Below the pieces are notes generated by a model that was given only the letters and a program-made list of their open reading frames with translations, was not told where the DNA came from and did not search any database. Made by a program: the position numbers and the translations under genes. DNA of 64,000 nucleotides. Origin: Cafeteria roenbergensis (lineage: Eukaryota > Sar > Bigyra > Bicosoecida > Cafeteriaceae). Positions 30,748-42,287 of this stretch are shown in pieces (position 1 is the stretch's first letter; every line of letters starts with the position of its first letter). Location of the stretch: the NCBI GenBank assembly GCA_008330645.1, contig VLTN01000050.1, positions 62,001 to 126,000 of the forward strand. Reading direction: 5' to 3'.

Positions 30748-32281
30748 ATGTCTGCACTTGAGATGTGTCCTGGGCTGAAGCAAGGCCTTCCCGCTTGGCA
30801 TGCAATCTCCGGCACGGGAGTGCCCGTCGTGTCGCCTGCGTTCTGGGTTGCACCCAAGCCACGCGGTCACGCTCTCGATTGTGAGCCCCATGACCACGTG
30901 TTGTCCAGCGCCTGGAACGACTGAAGGGTGTTGGGGGCAGGAGAGTGGCCAGGCGCTCTTTGCTTGCTCGAGCAAGCGTGGAGAATCCACGAGGCGGGAA
31001 CCGCGCGTGGCATGATGCCTGCCCGCGTAAACGGAGACGGAGACAGCCCTGTGGCCACCTGGCACCCAGAGGCGCTGCGCCCCTGTCCTGATTGTGCTGC
31101 CCTACGCGTCTCAAGCCGCGGCCGCTTTCGCAGTGGATGGCGACAGCAGTAAGAATGCTCAGTGGATCAAGCTCGTTGACCCAGTGACGAGCTCCCCGTT
31201 CTGGTTTCATCGGAGGTTTCGGAGCCGCAGGGATGAGGCTCCAGCCGCGGACGACGACGGCTCAAGAGGTGCCTGGGCAGGCGAACCAGAGGCCAAGCGA
31301 TTTGTGCGGTGCGTCGATGAGAGCACACAGCAAGCGTTCTATGCTGACCTCGCAGCTGTGACGACATCATGGGCCCGCCCCCCGCATTTCGACAAGGTTG
31401 GCTTGACCCTGCCGGGTGCCCTGGGAGCGCCAGAGCACCCCGGGACGGACGATGCCATGCCAGACTTCCCTGTTGACCTGCTGGTGGGGCGGGAGTACAC
31501 GGACGGGGCCTGGTGGGCTCAAAAGCGGGGCGGGGGCACGCACTTTTACTCGAGCACGGCCTTCCGCAAGCGGCTGCTTGTCATTCGCAATGGCGTCTTG
31601 TCCTACCACAAGAACGAGACGGTGAGCCGTGGCTGCTGCCGGCAGATATGCCCTTGCCGCAGGTTTGTCGCTCCGCGCGACTTGAACCATTTCCCCGCCG
31701 CTTGCCTCGGGACTGTCTCGCAGGCAGCCAAGACCAGTCACGCCGAAGGTCTGCGGTTGAGCCAGTACTACGTGAACCACATCAGGAGCCACGTGCACGT
31801 GACCCTCCGTCCGTTCGTCGAACTCACTTCAGGGCGAGCTGCAGCTTCGGGCGTGCAGCCGAGTCGCCAGTTTGTGCTGCGTTTCGAATCAGGCGAGGTT
31901 GCGGACGAGGCTGCATCGGCCATGGGGTGGCTTCCCCCGCCAGCGTCGGAGCTGCGAGTCGAACTCCCGGCGTCCCCAGCGAGGGCGCTGACGGCTCGTC
32001 AAACAGCTTCCCCAGACGCGCTCGACGGGGCAGGCGAGAGCGGCAGCGCCCACGCTGCAGATGCTCCTGGCTTCGCAGCGGCCGACGGCGGCGACGATGC
32101 CCGACCCGGAGAGTCTGCACAAGCTGCGCTGCTGGGAGAGCCGGTCGCAGCCACGGCTGATTCCGAGCGGCACAACTCGGCTGCTCCAATGCCGCCTCCA
32201 CTTCACCTGCTGCCTCGCAAGCCCCAAAAGCCTCACAGGCAACCAGTTCGAAGCGCAAGCGGTGCAGGAGACACGCCGTGA
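30748..32281 (+). CDS. WW-like and PH-domain protein
   Basis: Proposed exons are 30748-30880, 31134-31621 and 31724-32281. The main frame has no ATG before its first domain. An upstream ATG (30748) followed by a GTGAGC donor whose phase fits the TTTCGCAG acceptor at 31133 supplies one; this first exon is tentative. Two WW-like units follow: QWIKLVDPVTSSPFWFHRRF and RCVDESTQQAFYADLAAVTT then SWARPP. Next comes a PH-like block opening KRLLVIRNGVLSYHKNET. The 102-bp intron 31622-31723 cuts it there; splicing continues with AAKTSHAEGLRLSQYYVN, HVHVTLRPFVEL and RQFVLRFESGEVADE. PH domains bind phosphoinositides or proteins at membranes, and WW domains bind proline motifs. The C terminus is low complexity. 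Spliced length would be 392 aa. Confidence 0.6.
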
Positions 32282-32547
32282 CGCCTGGCGGAGCTTCGCC
32301 CGAGGCAAATTGGAGAATGCGGGCACCTGGTGGAGAACGAATCTGCATCGCGACGGCTGAGATTGCTGCTGCAATTGCATCGAGCGAATCTTGACGATTG
32401 TGCATGTGGCCACGAGTGTGTGGATGGAAGCGAGCCTGCTGTGCAGCGCGTGAGGCTTGACGAGTGCGAACGACTAAGCATGTTTTAAAGGAGGGTGGAG
32501 CCTTCCGCAGCCATCGTTTCCCACGCGGCCCTCAACAGGTCCTAGGC

Positions 32548-34488
32548 TCACCCGAACGGCGACGCTCCTGCTGGGGCTGGTGCAGCTGCCGCAGGTGCGC
32601 CAAACCCGAATCCAAATGGCGACGCCCCGGGCAAGGCGCTTGAGCCGGCGGCGCCCCCCGTGCTGACAGTGTCCACTCTTGGAGTGCCGTGCGCGGCCGC
32701 GCCGGGCCTGACCGCGTCAAGCCAGCGCTTCGCGACGCGGACGCGCGTGTTCGCCTCGAAAGTAGCCTCGGCCTCTGCCTGCTTGGCCTCGACAGCGCGC
32801 CACACTTTGGGCATCTTCTCCTTCATCGCTGCGGCAAACCTTGCGCCCATGAGCTTGGCCTCCTCGCATGGCACGCCCGTCACCTGGTCGGTCTTGTCCA
32901 GCATGAACCTCCACGCGTGCCACGCGCCGCAAGGCGGGACGTAGTTCTGCGTGACCGCCACCGCTGCTCCAATGTTCACAGCTGTGTGCCACCAGCCCCG
33001 GGGCACGAACATGATCTCGCCCTTTTCGCAGGTGGCCTCCAGCGGGTACGCGGCCGCAGTCACCGACGCGGGGGCGGCCTCTTCCTCGCCGCAATGCCGC
33101 TTCGCGTCGGGCTGCGCGGCCGCGCTCGAGGCCGGCGCGGTTGCCTTGGGAGATGCAGCGGCCGCGGCTGCTGCTGCTGCTGCAGCGCGGGTTGCCGCCC
33201 TGACGGACTTGGCGCGCTCCGCTGCGGCTGCGGCGTAAAAGTCGAGCAGCCACTCCGTGAGCGCGATGGGCGCCGCCACCTCCATGCCGTCGTCCGTCGC
33301 ATGGACGCCGGGGGGCGCCGTGTCGGGCGGGTACATGATCCAGCGCTTGCGGCCGTGGGCCACGGCGTTCCACGCGCAGGTGGAGTTGGGGTCCTTGTGA
33401 AAGGTGGAGCCCGAGCGGTCCGGGCCAACGATGAGCCACCTGCGGGCGGGCCTGTGCTCGCCCAGCGCGGTAAAGCAGTCCCGCTCCTCCGCAAAGTACG
33501 GCGGCACGGTGTACTCCTCCAGCAGCTCCGGCGCCGTGGTCATGGACCGCCTGTCGAAGAGGTAGAGCGGCTGGTCGTCCTGCGCCACGGCGGCGTAGCG
33601 GATGTACTCGCCCATGGTGAGCCGGAACCCGCCTGCGACGAAGGTCCGGTCGCCGAAGCGGCGCTCCAGGTCGGCTGGGGACCAGCAGTTCATTGCGGGC
33701 CACTTGGACGCCAGCCCCGTGATGATGACCGGGCGGTTCGGCACCTCAAACTCGCGCTCGAACCGCTCCACGGACAGGTCCTCGGCAGCGACGCGCGGGA
33801 TGCTGCAGGTGCGAAGCCAGTGCTCGGGTGCCGACAGGTTGGCGCACGCCCACGGCTTGTAAAGGGCGTCGCTGTAGATGCCTCGCACCTGAATGGGCAC
33901 GTGGCGCGGGCACGCCTCCCAGCCGGCCGGCCGCGCCGACTGCAACCACGTGTGCCGCCAGCTCCCCTTGACCTCGTCAAACTTCATGCGGTCCTCCATC
34001 GTGCCCAGAACAAGGCTGCGCCAGAGGTCCGCGTGGTTGGCCATGACGTAGGCCGCGCGCGAGGCGCCGGAGAAGCGAGCAAGGTCCTTTCCGTCGAGGC
34101 ATCCCAGGACGGTCAGCATGAGGTCATCCGAAAGAGTGCTGAGCTTTGGGCCGAGCCCACGGGTGCGGGTGGACACGATCGCCTCGGCCTCGCGATAGCG
34201 CTCCATCGCTGCCTCGTGCGCGGGCGCGCAGCCGGCCGCAGCGGTGGCTTCGGGCTCTGACGCAGCCTCGGCCGATTTCGATTCCTCCGCGCCGCCGGCC
34301 GCCGGAGAGTCCTCGCCTCGCTGGCGCTTCCCTGGGCGGGAGGCAGTTGGCTTGGGGTGCCTCCTCAGCTCGAGCACGGCCGCCCTGGCGCTCTGAAACT
34401 CGGCCATGGCACTCCAAAACGAGCCGCGAGGGCGGATGCCGTAGGGATGGTCTGCCGACACCGTGAACTCCACGCGCATGTTGTCCAT
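32548..34488 (-). CDS. F-box and JmjC-domain dioxygenase (JMJD6-like)
   Basis: Single exon, 646 aa from ATG 34488. An F-box lies at about residues 115-160 (LSTLSDDLMLTVLGCLDGKD then LARFSGASR). The JmjC cupin spans about 255-520: RPVIITGLASKWPAM, the iron-binding HxD in STFHKDPNSTCAWNAV (His364, Asp366), KRWIMYPP, and the distal His in GEIMFVPRGWWHTAVN (His501). The Lys of the oxoglutarate site is plausibly in GRKRW. These motifs follow JMJD6 closely. JmjC enzymes use Fe(II) and 2-oxoglutarate to hydroxylate or demethylate proteins. The F-box predicts coupling to an SCF ubiquitin ligase. An Ala-rich insert of about 70 residues interrupts the cupin before the distal His. The C terminus is FG-rich (ASPFGFGFG). 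Catalytic residues are intact. Confidence 0.9.
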   Translation of the reverse strand: MDNMRVEFTVSADHPYGIRPRGSFWSAMAEFQSARAAVLELRRHPKPTASRPGKRQRGEDSPAAGGAEESKSAEAASEPEATAAAGCAPAHEAAMERYREAEAIVSTRTRGLGPKLSTLSDDLMLTVLGCLDGKDLARFSGASRAAYVMANHADLWRSLVLGTMEDRMKFDEVKGSWRHTWLQSARPAGWEACPRHVPIQVRGIYSDALYKPWACANLSAPEHWLRTCSIPRVAAEDLSVERFEREFEVPNRPVIITGLASKWPAMNCWSPADLERRFGDRTFVAGGFRLTMGEYIRYAAVAQDDQPLYLFDRRSMTTAPELLEEYTVPPYFAEERDCFTALGEHRPARRWLIVGPDRSGSTFHKDPNSTCAWNAVAHGRKRWIMYPPDTAPPGVHATDDGMEVAAPIALTEWLLDFYAAAAAERAKSVRAATRAAAAAAAAAAASPKATAPASSAAAQPDAKRHCGEEEAAPASVTAAAYPLEATCEKGEIMFVPRGWWHTAVNIGAAVAVTQNYVPPCGAWHAWRFMLDKTDQVTGVPCEEAKLMGARFAAAMKEKMPKVWRAVEAKQAEAEATFEANTRVRVAKRWLDAVRPGAAAHGTPRVDTVSTGGAAGSSALPGASPFGFGFGAPAAAAPAPAGASPFG

Positions 34489-34710
34489 CACGCCGCCCCA
34501 AACGCGGCTGGCAGCGGGGACTGGGCGGCCTCGTCACCTCTCTCGCCTGTGTGCCCGCTGGCCAGTCCCTGCGCCGCGGCGGGCCGCGATTGCACGGCAG
34601 CGGGGAGAGGCCTGAGGCGGCAGAGCCGCGTCGAGGACTGGCCCAGAGCAACCAGCGGCGAGCTGCTGGCGATGCCGGCGCGCCGCACCGGAGCCCACCG
34701 TGCGCCCGAC
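34489..34710. promoter_or_regulatory. Shared divergent upstream region of JmjC and NAA10 genes
   Basis: 222 bp between the two start codons, GC-rich, with no recognisable element. Confidence 0.5.
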
Positions 34711-35860
34711 ATGGCCATCAGCATCCGGACCGCGACCCTGGACGACATGGCGTCCCTCATGGACACCAACCTGCGGTGCCTGCCGGAAAACTACGGCATC
34801 CGCTACTATTTGTACACGCTCGTGACCTGGCCCGAGCTCTCCAAGGTCGCGGTGGACCCCGCGGGCCGCGTTGTCGGCTACGTGCTCGCCAAGATGTGAG
34901 CACCGCGCTGTGCCAGCAGCCGTCAGAGTGATGTGCTCCCTTGGCCGCTGTGCGCCGCCGGCGCCTGCGGCGCCTCCGCCTCGACGCCCCGTTTCCGCCC
35001 CCCGCCCCCGCCTGCCCTGCTCCGGCTCCGTCCGCAGCGAAGACGAGCGCGACGCCAAGAAGCGCCACGGGCACGTGACCTCTGTGGCGACGCTGGACTC
35101 GTACCGCAAGCACGGCCTGGCCACCAAGCTGATGCGCGCGTCCAGTGAGCCCCCTGTCGTTTGCGCAGCCGCCAGACGGTCCCTTTGCGCCCCACCATCC
35201 TGGGCCCCGATCCCGCACAAGACCGCTGTTCTCGTGTGCCTCTCGCTCCCCTTGTCTGCAGTGAGGTCCATGGTGGAGATGTACGACGCCAAGTACGTCA
35301 GCCTGCACGTGCGCCAGACCAACCGCGCTGCCAAGCACCTCTACTCCTCCACCCTCGGCTACACGTGAGACTGCCCTTTTGACAGTGCTGCTGTGGTGCC
35401 CAGCTGCATCTGCGCAGTGGCACGCTCCTCGTGCCTGGCAGACAGCGTCACCGGCCAGCCGGTTTTCGCTTGTCGCTCTCCGCACTCCGCACTCCTCATT
35501 CTTCGCCCCGCGCTCCGCACACTGCGCTCTGCTCTTCTTGCCCCTGGGCGCATGCACCCGAGTGCACGCTCGCTTCTCGTTGCTCCGCCCGACCGCTCAC
35601 CTGCCCGACTGCCTCAGCCCCTCCGCCACGCCCCCCCCCCCACCGTCCCGTCCCGCAGCGAGCACAAGCTCGACAAGAAGTACTACCAGGATGGCGAGCA
35701 CGCCTACGAGATGCACTGCAAGCTCTCCCGTGCCAGCGTGGGCCTGCCCGAGCTCACCGAGGAGAGCCTGCCCCTTCGCCGCAAGGCCGAGGAGGCGGCC
35801 GCTCCAGGCGAGCCCGTTGCGCCAGCTGTGGCTGCGGCCGCCGCAGCCGCCACTGCGTGA
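34711..35860 (+). CDS. NAA10: N-terminal acetyltransferase A catalytic subunit NAA10
   Basis: Four exons: 34711-34895, 35038-35144, 35262-35364 and 35659-35860. Introns of 142, 117 and 294 bp all have GTGAG donors and GCAG acceptors, and phases agree throughout. The product is 198 aa, of which about 155 form the GNAT domain. Diagnostic segments: ISIRTATLDDMASLMDTNLR, LPENYGIRYYLYTLVTWPEL, VVGYVLAKI, HGHVTSVATLDSYRKHGLAT and YVSLHVRQTNRAAKHLYSST. The third holds the RxxGxA acetyl-CoA loop. The match to Ard1/NAA10 is close, including YYQDGEHAYEM. With NAA15 it acetylates protein N termini on ribosomes. The Ala-rich C-terminal tail is short. It is the most intron-dense gene in the window. Confidence 0.93.
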
Positions 35861-36137
35861 GCGTCGGTCACGGCGTCAACCTGGGGCGCGACGGACGGGC
35901 GCGGCACTCTCAGCCCGCCCGAGTTGGCGCGGTGCGCAGCTTGCTTGCGTGGCCCAGGCGGTGCCTGACGCCCTCTCTGCCCCGCGGCGAACTTCTGTAT
36001 CGGTTCGTGTCGATTTTGGTCAGTTGTGACTGCACAGCGCGGGCACCTCCCGCTGGCGCGGCTGCTGCGCGCGAGCACGCACACACTCAGCGCCGCATTG
36101 CGTCACACGGAAGAGCACCCTCTCGCAAACGCGCCGG

Positions 36138-37274
36138 CTAGCTACGGGGGTGCGGGGACGACTGAGCCGACCCAGCAGGCGACACTGGCGCGCTGCTCAG
36201 GCGCCGTCTCCTTCCCACGACTGCTACGCGACCAGTGCCGGCGGGCCGGCCAGGCGCAGCCGTCGCCAGCCTGGGGCGGAAGTCGACCGCCGCCGCGACG
36301 TGCGGCGGGGCGGCAGGGTCCCGGCCCGAAGACAGACCTGCCGCTGGGGGCTTGGACCGGCGCCTGGCCGCTCCCTTGTCGGGCGACTGGAGCTCAGCGA
36401 TCACGGCCAGGATGGCAGATTGCGTCGCCCGGCGAGCCGACTTGCTGGCCCGCGCCTTCTTCCGCTGAGGAGGCTGTCCCGACGAACCCCTGCGCGAGCC
36501 GCCGTCGACAGCGCCCGGCGCTGGCGCCGGGCGCCCTGCGATCGAGGCATTGGCAGTCGCACTGGCAGGCACGCTGGCAGGCCCGCTGGCAGGCCCGCTG
36601 GCAGGCCCGCTGGCAGGCCCGCTGGCAGGCCCGCTGTGCGCTGACGAGGCACTGCTGCTGCGGGAGCGCTTCTGTGCCCGGGGCTCGGGCGCTCGCCGCG
36701 GGGCCTGCGCCCTTGGCGGGGTGACGGGAGGGCTGGGCCGGAGCGCCTGCGGCTGCGGGGTGGCCAGCCACGAGGGCGCCGCCTGCTGCAGCCTTGGCAT
36801 CACAATCCTTGGCCTGGGACCCGTGAGCGAGGCCAGCAGTGGCATTCCGGCCTGCCGACGCGCCGGCGGCAAGCTGCGGCTGGCTGGCGCCACAACTGCG
36901 CCCGGGAGCGGACTGGCGGTGTCACAGGCGAACCCGCCTCCTTGTGACGGTGAACCCGGATGCAGCTGCGGTGGCCGCACTGTGGGCGCCTCGCGCTGCT
37001 TCCATGCCGGCGGCCGGGACGCAACCGCGGGGCTGCGAATGGGGACGGCAACTGGACGGCCCGCGGGTGTCGTCGTGGCCGGAGCCCGGCGCCGGTGCTG
37101 GTGGGCCACGGGCGACGACGACGCAGAGGGCGACATGCCAGTCGCTCCCGCACCACGGCCGCGAAGCGCCGTTGAAGGCGGGGGGCGCGGGGCGGCGCGG
37201 CGGCGCACTAGCGGTGAGGACGCGGAAGAGGGGGTGCCATGGGAGGCGGACGAGGACGAAGGCATAGAAGAGGC

Positions 37275-37311
<37 letters not shown>

Positions 37312-40300
37312 AGCGACGTCGCCGGCGATGACTCTGTCTGCGGCTTGGGCGTCTGCGGGCGCTGATCCGTCCCATCCGCGGCGCTGGCGGGGAGGTCGCG
37401 ATGCGGTCTTGGAGAGCGCGGCTGCGCAGCCCTGGCTGTGGGGGATGACGACGCACAGACCAGCTGCGCAGGGGCAGCGGATGCTGCGGCTGAGGCCGGC
37501 ACCGCTGCTGTGGCAGCCGCCTTGGCACGTGCTTCACCAAGCCGCCGCGGCGACGGTGGCACGGGGGACCGCGGCGGGCCGATGCGCACGGAGTTGCTGC
37601 AGCCCCCCACAGGGCTCTGCAGGCTTGCAGAGGTGGTTTCCTCCCAAGGAGCGCTGCTGCCAAGCACGGGGGAGCTCGATCCGGCAAGCTCTGCCCGGAG
37701 CGGAGTGGCCGGCGCAGCAGTCGCAGCCGGGCGTCGCTCGGGTTCGGCCACATGGATGCCCCCCAGACCACCAACACCGGTTGCAATGCCGTCCGCAGGC
37801 GCAGAGTTGCGGCCTGGGCCGGAGCCAGCTGCTGCCGCGGTTGCGGCCAGGACAGCCTCCGCCGGCGCCTGCTCCAACGCCTGCTCCAACGCCTGCTCCG
37901 GCGCCTCACCGGGGGCCGCGCTCTCGAGACGCGCAGCCTCCGCCGGCTCGTCCTTGACTCGCGCTTGACCCGCTGTGGCGCCGTGGTCGTCGCCACCGCC
38001 ACCAGCGCGCGCAGGGGTTCCTTCGCCGCAGCCTGGCTCCGAGGCAGCGGCGGCGGGAACGCTCTCTTGCGCCTCGAGTCCAGCTTCGCCCGAAGCGCCG
38101 CCCCCAGAGACCTTGCTCGCTGCATGGGCGGCCGCCGTTGGCGCGGCCGCCACTTGCTCTGCGGGCTCCTGAAGCCCAGAGACTGGGGCTGCAGCCGCGT
38201 CAGCCGGCCTCAGCCGTTGCGCGAGCGGCGCTGCCGAGTCGTCGCCCCGCGAGCCATCGCATTCCCCGGCGTGGCCCCGGCCGTCGTGCGCCTCAGCTCG
38301 CGGCCGCTTCGAGCGCTCGGCGTTCTTGGCCACCCCGCGTGCTGCGGACCAGCCCTCGAGCGCGGGCACCACCGACTGCAGGAGCGGGTGCCGCCACCAG
38401 GCGCCGTCCGCCTCCTCCGGCTGCGAGGCTCTCCCAGCTTCCAGCGGGCGGTCCCCCGCTCTTCGCATTCGCAGCACGCGCCTCGCCTCGTCGGCATCGG
38501 CCGCGGCCAGCGCAGCGACGCGGGCCGCGCGGATTTGGACCTGTTCCGAATCGGGCCCCGAGCTGCATGCGGGCCCCGCTTCCAGACTCGCCGCCCCTGC
38601 CGGCAGCGGGCGCACCACGATGCCCCCCCCTGCCAGCTCGGCGAGCGACGGCCGAGACTCCTCCCAGCCCAGCACGGACCCGTCGCCGCCCCGAACCCAC
38701 GGCGCGTGCCGCTCCGCCCATCGCTCCCGCGCCTCAGCATGCTGCGTGCACGTGATGACGGCCAGCGGCAGCGCCGAAGCGTCCGCTGGGAGGTCGCCGT
38801 CGCCCAGCAGCTCTGCCGCCACGCCGTCCCCAAGGACCGCCCTTCCTACCTGCTGAACAGCGTCCAGACGGGCCTTGAGGGCAGCCTCCGCCCCCCCCGC
38901 TGCAAGCAGGGCCCGGGCGGCCGTAGCCGCCACGCGGCTCCCGTGCTCCGCAACAACGGCCTCCGAGCGCCAGTCTGCCACCCCTGCCTGCGCGTCGCCC
39001 CTGCGCACCGCCAGCCGCGGGAAGCGGGCCTGGGTCCAGGCGATCCACCCTGCATGCCGCTTTGCGCGCCGGGCAGCGTGCGACGCGGAGGCAACGTGCG
39101 CCAGCCTGTCGCTGAAGCGCTGCTCGCAAACCTCACAGAACCCCTTGGTGCGCGCGCCTGCGGCAGCATGGCGGCCCATGGCAGCGGGGGTTAGCGCCGC
39201 CACGTCGCCCATGTGCGCGGGGTCTGAACCAGCGGCGCGCTCCTCGAGCCCGCTCTGGAGCCCGCCGGCAGCAGCTCGCGCCTCCATGACGGACCGGACG
39301 GACGCCCGGCCGCGCTCCACGGCCCGCTGCAACGACTCCAGCCACCGGTCGCCCGTCGCGCCAGCGCCGCCAGGCGGCAGCACATGCGCGCTGGGCAAGT
39401 CCTCGTCCTCCCCGGCCGGCAGCACCCCCACGCACGCGGCGGCAGACCACGCCTCCCTGGCCTCTGCCCGCCGGGACGCCGCGGAGCCACTCGTGGGCCC
39501 TGCCCCCGCAGCGCCGCCACGCCCTGTCGGGGACTCCTGGGGGGCAGACATGGCTGGCATGGCCGGCACCCAGTCGCCCACGGCTCTGCTTGCTGTGGCC
39601 CTGCCGGAGGTGGCGCGGAGGAGGGCTGCCGACGCCGCCGCGCGCCGACGCGCGACCCCTGTGCCGCTGGGCTTGGCGCGAACAGCGGCCCGCTTGGCAC
39701 CTCCGCTGCCGGGCGTCTCTGGGGATCCGGGACGAACTGCCTCGCCGACGGCTTGGCACAGGGCAGTTCCGGCGTCGGGCGCGTCGCCTGCCCGCTTCGC
39801 CGCGTCGTTCGGCTGCGAAGGCGGAGTCGCTCCGCGTGCGCGAGCGCCAGCTGCCCCGCCGCGCGGGGCACGCGACGCATCGCTGCTTTGTTCGGAAGAC
39901 GGGACATTGGCCGTCGCTGCGGCTACAGTGCCAGCATCAGGGGACAACGTGGCGCCAGCCACCGCTTCAGCTGCCGGTGACGACGACAACGAGGCGAGAA
40001 GGGAGCCGGGAGCGCGCCGCGCCCGCTGGGACCGCTGGGCCCGCTCTCGCTGTTGCCGAAACACGCGCAGCCAGAGGCGCAGAACACGGCCCGACTGCCC
40101 CGTTGCCGCCTGCGCGCCCGCCAGCGCCTCCCTCGCAAGCCCCGGAGATTCATCGTCCTCGGCTGCAAGGAGCGTCTCAAGCGCGCCCCGGAACGGGGCG
40201 GCCTCCGGATGCTGCTGGCAGAGCCCCACAAAGGACAGCGTGCCAGCGTCTCCGGCCGCCTCAGGCTCGGGTTCCGCAGGCACCGCCCCCGCTGCTCCGC

Positions 40301-42249
40301 CCCCCCCCAGGCCTGCAGAGCACGCAGCGGCCCCATTCGCGGCATCTTCCTCGGAGTCCGCCATTGGCGCCCCGGCGGCCCCGAGCCCCGCAGCGGGCGC
40401 AGCCGCCGCGGCCACGCCTGCCGGCCCCCCGGCCGCCGCCTTGCAAGCAGCACCTGCCGCAGTTCCGTCACCGACGTCGCCCGCGGCAGCGGCAGAGCCA
40501 AGGACGTCGACGTCGACAGCGGCAGCGGCAGCGGCTGCGGCAGCGGCAGCGGCAGCGGCAGCGGCGGGCAGAGGAGGCGAGGCGGCAGCGCCGGCCTGAA
40601 CGACAGAGCCACCGCTTCCTCCCGACTCCTCTGCACGGCTGTTGCCATTCACGCCGTCCTCCTCCCCCTCTTCCTCACCATCGCCCCCCTCCTCCTCCCC
40701 ATCGCCGTCCTCCTCCTCCCCATCGCCGTCCTCGTCCTCCGCCTCCTCCTCCTCCTCCTCCTCGTCTTCCTCCGTCGCAGCGCGCATACACGCCCGTGCC
40801 GCCCGGTCCGCCTCCGCCTCTGCCTCATCCTCGCCAACGTCCTCGTCCTCGCTCCCGTCGCCCGGCTCTCGGTCGCGGGCGGCGGCCTCGCCCTCGCGCG
40901 CGCCGCCCGGTCCTGCCCCGCTGCCTGCTTGCCTCGAGCGCCACAGCTCTGCAGTCACAGCCAGCCACTCAGCCTCTGCAGGCGACACCGCCGGGAACCC
41001 GGGGAGGGCCTGGCCAGTGGATGCAGTCCCGGCTGCAGCGCGCCGGCGGGCCGCGGTCATCTCTGCCAGCTGGGCCGCCCGCCGCTGCACGTGCTGGGCC
41101 AGCTGCGCCCCCGAATCGATGAAGGGCGGGAAGTGCGGCCGGGCAAGCTCGGGACAGTACACGGGCACAGAGGGCCGGGGCGCCGGCCCGCTCGCGGGTG
41201 CAGAGCTCTGTTTGAGCTCGAGGCGCAGCGGCTCGCAGGCCCCGCTTGAGTCGGCGATGAGAAAGTGGGGCGCGGTCTGCGCCGATTGTGCGCCCAAGGC
41301 TGACGGGGCAAGCCAGCCGGCGGGGGCAGCCTGCAGCCTCTCGCTGCTCGCCCACAGGCAGTGCCCAGCCGCCGCGCCCTGCTTCACGGCCGCTGCCAGC
41401 ACGGCGTCGGGCAGGGTCCCCGGCAAAAACGGACCCCGCCCACCGGCCGCGGAGGAGGAAGAGACCGAGCCGTCAGCGCGGGCACGCCGGCCAGCCTTGT
41501 CGCGCGCCGTGGCCGTGGCAGCTGTCTCGCCTCTTGACGACGGCCTGATCCCTGCCAGCGGCTCAACGGCCAGACCTCCGCCCGCGAGCCGGCCAGGCTG
41601 TCCCCACACCTGCAGGATGACGGCCAGCTGACCGGCCCCCGGCCCAATCCGCCCCAGTAGGCCTTTGCGTGGGCACAGACGCGGCAGCAGCCGCAGCAGC
41701 CACGCCTCAAACTCCCCTGCTGACACCGCGGGCACGCCCGCAGCAGCCGCCTCCTCCTCGGCCCCATCCGCCAGCGTGTCGATCGCCGACCCCGCCCGCT
41801 CCACGTTCGGCCCAGCCCCCGCCCCCGCCCCCGCCCCCGCCCCCGCGGCTGCCTGCGTAGCGGCCACGAGCAGTCGTACCGCTGGCGCCTCGCCCAGCCT
41901 GGTCTGCCGGGCCCCCCCGGCGGCGCAGCCGGTCACCCAGAAGCCTTCCATCGCCTCCACGTCCCGCTGCAGGGGCGCCCTGCGCTGCCGCGCGGAGGCA
42001 GCGCGGCGGGCTGCCTCTGGGCCGCTGTCTGGCCCCAGGAGGGCCTGCTTGCGCTCCGTGAGGAGCGCGTCCATGGTGATGGCAGTCATCGACCGCAGAA
42101 TGCGCCTTGACTCGCCTGTGATGGACCCATGAAGGGCCACGGCAAACGGCCCGGGCGCCACCGTGCCGGGGCGCCAGTCTGCCATTGGGTGAGCCCTAGG
42201 GGTCGACGAAGCACCCCCGCTCGACACCCTTGCTACCTCCACCCTTGCA

Positions 42250-42287
<38 letters not shown>

